A DNA stretch of 8,763 bases from positions 1-8,763 of the forward strand of contig JBBKVW010000415.1 in assembly GCA_037968655.1 (NCBI GenBank). The letters run 5' to 3'. The position numbers and the translations under genes are program-made. Source of the DNA: CAISIP01 sp037968655. Lineage in GTDB: Bacteria; Pseudomonadota; Gammaproteobacteria; Burkholderiales; Burkholderiaceae_C. Below are positions 6,092 to 8,763 of the stretch, one piece after another. Each line of letters starts with the position of its first letter. Position 1 is the stretch's first letter. The notes beneath the pieces are model-generated. The model made no database searches. It was not told the DNA's origin and saw only the letters and a list, made by a program, of their open reading frames with translations.

Positions 6092-7114
6092 TTAGCCCCG
6101 TTGCTGCAATAGGACGGTTGCGCGCTGGCCGGCGTCGTTGGACATGTGGGTGACGACGTTGGAGCCTTTGGAAAAACCCTTGCGGCAAGCTGCATCAGCC
6201 AAGCCTATGATCGCTACGCCCGCCAGCGCACCGGCTTCCCCGGTGCATTCGGCGGGGTGCCAGATGTCGAACTCCTCCTTGGGTTGTTGAAGCGTTCGAG
6301 ACAATGCGAGCGTGGCTTCTTTAAAGTAGTACTGCTCGCCTGAAAGGTCGGTGATGCGGTAGTCGAAGTTGCCCATCGACTGCCCCGCTTCTGTAAGTGC
6401 GGATCGAATCGCAATCGACAGGCCTTCCGCTCGCTGCGGCTCCTCACTATCGATACGTGCCACTTCGTGGCCGAAGCCGATGCCGATACAAAGCAATTCG
6501 GTGTGGCCTCTCGGGTCGCCGACCAACAGGGCACCTGCGCCCTCGCCAGGAATGAAGCCGTTGGAGTTGTCCTCTCTGAGAAGACGATCGACGCGGTCGT
6601 AGTGCATCAGCGTTTGCCAACTGAGGAGGCTGTCAACCGCCGCAATCAAGACCCGTCGGCCCGCTTGTGCCTGCACCAGGTTGCGAGCCAAGTTCAACGC
6701 GACAGCGACGCCGACACGGCCCTGCGGGACGATAGCCGACTGTGCAGCAAAACGCGTGTCGAGCAAGGTCTGCACTGTGTCGAGCAGCCGATCTTCGAGT
6801 CCATCAAGTCGACCCGGCCGCTCGCGCTCCGCAACGCAAAGCAGCAGCGGAATTCCAGCCCATTCGGCTCTCGGTATGTTTCTCAAAGCCTCATCGATGA
6901 CGGTTGCTGCCATCCTTGCGAGCTTTGACAAGCCTGGCTTTACTCCGTCCAACTCGACTTGGTGCGCCATGATCCATTCACCCGTCGAGTTCATAAAGCG
7001 GGTCGGCGTCGGGTTGGTCAGCTTTGAACGGAAGGCGGCGCTGCAGGAGGCTGCGTCCATGCCAACTGCGGTCATCAAACCGGTCTTGAGGATGGCAAGC
7101 GGACGCACGGTCAT
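6092..7114 (-). CDS. Beta-ketoacyl-synthase-fold protein of T6SS effector operon, probably non-catalytic
   Basis: This encodes a 340-residue thiolase-fold protein. Recognisable parts include AILKTGLMTAVG (7-18), RRVLIAAVDSLLSW (153-166), which matches the VGG-D-S strand after the KAS nucleophile, the signature NGFIPGEGAGALLVG (185-199), and TGEAGALAGVAIIGLA near 291-306. The catalytic triad of ketoacyl synthases is not seen. The Cys position reads QGRVGVAVAL (131-140), the first His motif (HGT) reads LSGE (257-260), and the second (GHxxGAAG) reads TGEAGALAG. It therefore probably acts structurally. Similar KAS-like genes occur beside DUF2169 and DUF4150/RHS genes in T6SS loci, where a chaperone or adaptor role is plausible but, as far as I know, unproven. 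The start is ATG at 7114, which overlaps the DUF2169 stop as ATGA; a longer reading from 7249 adds 45 residues that merely shadow DUF2169. The length is shorter than the roughly 410 residues of FabF-type enzymes. Confidence 0.75.
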   Translation of the reverse strand: MTVRPLAILKTGLMTAVGMDAASCSAAFRSKLTNPTPTRFMNSTGEWIMAHQVELDGVKPGLSKLARMAATVIDEALRNIPRAEWAGIPLLLCVAERERPGRLDGLEDRLLDTVQTLLDTRFAAQSAIVPQGRVGVAVALNLARNLVQAQAGRRVLIAAVDSLLSWQTLMHYDRVDRLLREDNSNGFIPGEGAGALLVGDPRGHTELLCIGIGFGHEVARIDSEEPQRAEGLSIAIRSALTEAGQSMGNFDYRITDLSGEQYYFKEATLALSRTLQQPKEEFDIWHPAECTGEAGALAGVAIIGLADAACRKGFSKGSNVVTHMSNDAGQRATVLLQQRG

Positions 7115-8193
7115 GTTGCAGCCACTGCCCAGGCAGAAATCGGTTGGGCGCCCGCCATGTCTTGGTGCCAGCGCTCGCGACCCCGGATGCCCACGCGAAC
7201 CTGAGCGATCTCGAAGATGCTCTTTTTCAAAGGGCGAGTCACTCGCCAAGTCATTGTCACGCGATCGTGATCCGGTTCGAAGACGATTGTGTCGAGCGTC
7301 CCACGATGAAACTCGCGCTCGCCCCGCTTAGGAAACACAAGCACCGGTGCCTCGAAGAGCGGCACCGCGAATTGGCGCGGGCCATCCGCGTTGAAGCCGG
7401 TGAGTATCACGTCCATCGGCCGCTTCGGCAGCGGCACCTGCTGATCCTCAGCGGCAGCTTGGTAGTAGCGCTCGTCGAAGTCCTTCGGCAGAAAAGGAAA
7501 TACGTCGGCCAGCCAGGCGTCGTCATAGGTGCCGGCGTAGCGCGCGCGCTGTGGCCAGCCGCGGCCCAGCGGGCCGAGTGCCACAGGTGGGCGCTTGTCG
7601 GCAGGAAAACTCACACCCTCGCCGATGGCTTCGATGTTGGGCAATGGCGCGCCATCGACCCATTCGTTCTTCAAATGCTTATGCCAGCCGCGGCCGACCG
7701 GATTGGGCAGATAGGCGTCGTGTTCGCGCTCATCTTCGCTGTACCGGTCGGCGCCGCCGAAGGCGCGGTCGTACGACACTGGCATTTCCGTAAAAGGCAG
7801 CGGATCGGACGCGCGAATGCCGGACAGGCCGGCTTGCCAGACACGATCGCCCACCACGTCGACTGACTTTTCCATTGGCCCGACACGCAGGCTGGCGCGC
7901 AGCCGCGTCACCTGTCTGCCGGCAGGCGCGCGAGCGTGGCCGGTAAGCAGCACATCACAGCGGTGCTTGCGCGGCGCAAAGTCGATCTCCTGCACCGGCG
8001 CGCTGAAGCCAGGCTCGCCGGTGAAGGTGTCGGCCATGATCAGCGGCAACTGCTCGTCGGCCAGGCGTACGGGCTCGCCCGGCTTGGGCAACACGAAGGT
8101 GCCCTTGATCACCACCACGAGCAGTTCGCGGCCACTCGGCTCCAGGCCCATGTTGTAGCCGGCGACCATACGGGTAGCGTTGATGAGTTCCAT
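7111..8193 (-). CDS. DUF2169 family T6SS effector adaptor
   Basis: This encodes a 360-residue protein typical of DUF2169. It begins MELINATRMVAGYNMGLEPS and continues with the strand RELLVVVIKGTFVLP (22-36). Conserved family motifs follow: YDRAFGG (141-147), NPVGRGW (164-170), AGTYDDAWL (220-228), and LPKDFDERYYQAAAEDQ (235-251). DUF2169 proteins are T6SS adaptors; the best-known case, in the Agrobacterium Tde2 locus, helps couple a PAAR-linked effector to its VgrG. Here it lies two genes upstream of the PAAR-like/RHS effector, so loading that effector is the likely role. The start at 8193 gives the standard N-terminus. A longer reading from 8358 overlaps the upstream gene with Arg/Ser-rich sequence and is rejected. 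The upstream gene stops 10 bases before this ATG, and the downstream KAS-like gene overlaps by four bases. No signal peptide or membrane segment is seen, so it is cytoplasmic. Confidence 0.9.
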   Translation of the reverse strand: MELINATRMVAGYNMGLEPSGRELLVVVIKGTFVLPKPGEPVRLADEQLPLIMADTFTGEPGFSAPVQEIDFAPRKHRCDVLLTGHARAPAGRQVTRLRASLRVGPMEKSVDVVGDRVWQAGLSGIRASDPLPFTEMPVSYDRAFGGADRYSEDEREHDAYLPNPVGRGWHKHLKNEWVDGAPLPNIEAIGEGVSFPADKRPPVALGPLGRGWPQRARYAGTYDDAWLADVFPFLPKDFDERYYQAAAEDQQVPLPKRPMDVILTGFNADGPRQFAVPLFEAPVLVFPKRGEREFHRGTLDTIVFEPDHDRVTMTWRVTRPLKKSIFEIAQVRVGIRGRERWHQDMAGAQPISAWAVAAT

Positions 8194-8203
8194 TGGGCCG
8201 CCA

Positions 8204-8763
8204 TCAAAAAAGTTTGCGATGCTGCGTAACCCAGAATGGGTTCTTGACCGGAAAGTAGACCTGTTGCACGCCGCCCACCAGACGGCGGTTGCCGTGCGCA
8301 TTGAGCAGCAGGTTGCCGAACAGCCTCTGCGGTGCACCGATGGCCGTGTAGCCGACAAGTCGCGAACCGGCTGGCAGCTCTAGCGCCCAAACCTCAGAAA
8401 TAGCATTGCGAAAATCGTGCGAGATGGCCAGCCCTTCACGCAGCATGTTGCGGATGGCCTCGTCCTTTTCGCGGCGCTCGAAGTAGAGGCGTGCATACGC
8501 GCGGTCGAGCCGGTCTAGCAGATCGGCGTGGAACCACCATTCACCACCGTAGGCCGCGTTGGACGCGCCGACGACGCGCAGGAACAGCTTGGGCCCGGCG
8601 AAATCCTCGCGCCTGGGGTCGCCCGCCAATCCGCTTTTGATCTCCGCCAGCTTGCGCGCCACCACTTCGTCGGTGGTCGCGTCGCGGCGGCGGGGGTCGA
8701 CGAGGTTGTGCTTCAGATCATGAACCTGCCGCAGCGTGGTCTCGATCTCGCTCCACACAGAAT
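8204..8763 (-). CDS. Unrecognised protein, 5' end beyond window
   Basis: At least 185 residues are open to the window edge, ending at TGA 8204-8206. I do not recognise the family. A GTG at 8758 could be the start, giving 184 residues (W-S-E-I-E after the first residue), but the frame continues upstream without a stop and no ribosome-binding site can be judged, so the protein may be longer. The N-terminal part is charged and helical (about residues 5-45). The centre has GGEWWFHADLLDRLDRAYAR, and the C-terminal third looks folded, with SEVWALELPAGSRLVGYTA, then LFGNLLLNAHGNRRLVGG and VKNPFWVTQ. No signal peptide or membrane helix is visible. It precedes the DUF2169 gene by nine bases in the same operon, in a place where T6SS loci often carry vgrG followed by accessory genes. 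A T6SS accessory role is therefore inferred from context only. Confidence 0.7.
   Translation of the reverse strand, partial: SVWSEIETTLRQVHDLKHNLVDPRRRDATTDEVVARKLAEIKSGLAGDPRREDFAGPKLFLRVVGASNAAYGGEWWFHADLLDRLDRAYARLYFERREKDEAIRNMLREGLAISHDFRNAISEVWALELPAGSRLVGYTAIGAPQRLFGNLLLNAHGNRRLVGGVQQVYFPVKNPFWVTQHRKLF

Noticed and set aside
7115..7249. Upstream extension of the KAS-like gene to 7249
   Set aside because: The extra 45 codons lie within the DUF2169 gene in another frame. The ATGA overlap at 7111-7114 and the thiolase-fold N-terminus support the start at 7114.
7144..7866. 240-codon plus-strand open frame over the DUF2169 gene
   Set aside because: It is antisense to the strongly supported DUF2169 coding sequence, and its composition (Arg, His, Ala, Val rich) is that of a shadow frame.
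1..8763. CRISPR array, tRNA or rRNA genes
   Set aside because: I found no regularly spaced repeats of 24-40 bases and no cloverleaf or rRNA-like sequence on reading both strands.

Overview
This is an 8.76-kb stretch of moderately high-GC DNA (about 60% where I hand-counted) whose genes all read on the minus strand. Codon use, GC content, the RHS effector with a Tox-PAAR-like (DUF4150) head and the DUF2169 adaptor suggest a proteobacterium, most likely a betaproteobacterium such as a Burkholderiales. That placement is inference; there is no rRNA or housekeeping gene here to fix it.

The right three quarters (about 8763 down to 1458) is a type VI secretion (T6SS) effector operon. In transcription order it holds: the 3' part of an unrecognised protein that runs off the window edge; a DUF2169 adaptor; a beta-ketoacyl-synthase-fold protein that appears to lack its catalytic residues; a 1316-residue PAAR-like/RHS effector; and a 225-residue protein placed as its immunity protein. 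Successive genes are separated by 9, -4, 3 and 2 bases, so they are almost certainly co-transcribed. The RHS protein is a classic polymorphic toxin. A spike-capping PAAR-like head is followed by a large YD-repeat cocoon ending in the RHS core and a DPLGL cleavage motif, then a 111-residue lower-GC C-terminal tip. The tip looks like a URI/GIY-YIG-type nuclease. The likely logic is that DUF2169, and perhaps the KAS-like protein, help load the PAAR-like/RHS effector onto VgrG, and the last gene protects the producer.

The left 1.46 kb holds toxin-antitoxin material. A complete VapBC-type pair has vapB and vapC overlapping as ATGA; its promoter carries a perfect 8-2-8 inverted repeat. Further left is a ribbon-helix-helix antitoxin whose partner toxin would lie just outside the window. 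Its promoter has a consensus -35, a perfect 26-bp palindrome over the -10, and a predicted start point at the ATG itself. Between and beside these modules are degenerate copies of a GGCAA-aGGCAA...TGACCCC repeat, including a 54-bp unit with perfect 11-bp terminal inverted repeats. The gap between the immunity gene and vapB (about 340 bases) holds the vapBC promoter and one repeat copy but no credible gene.
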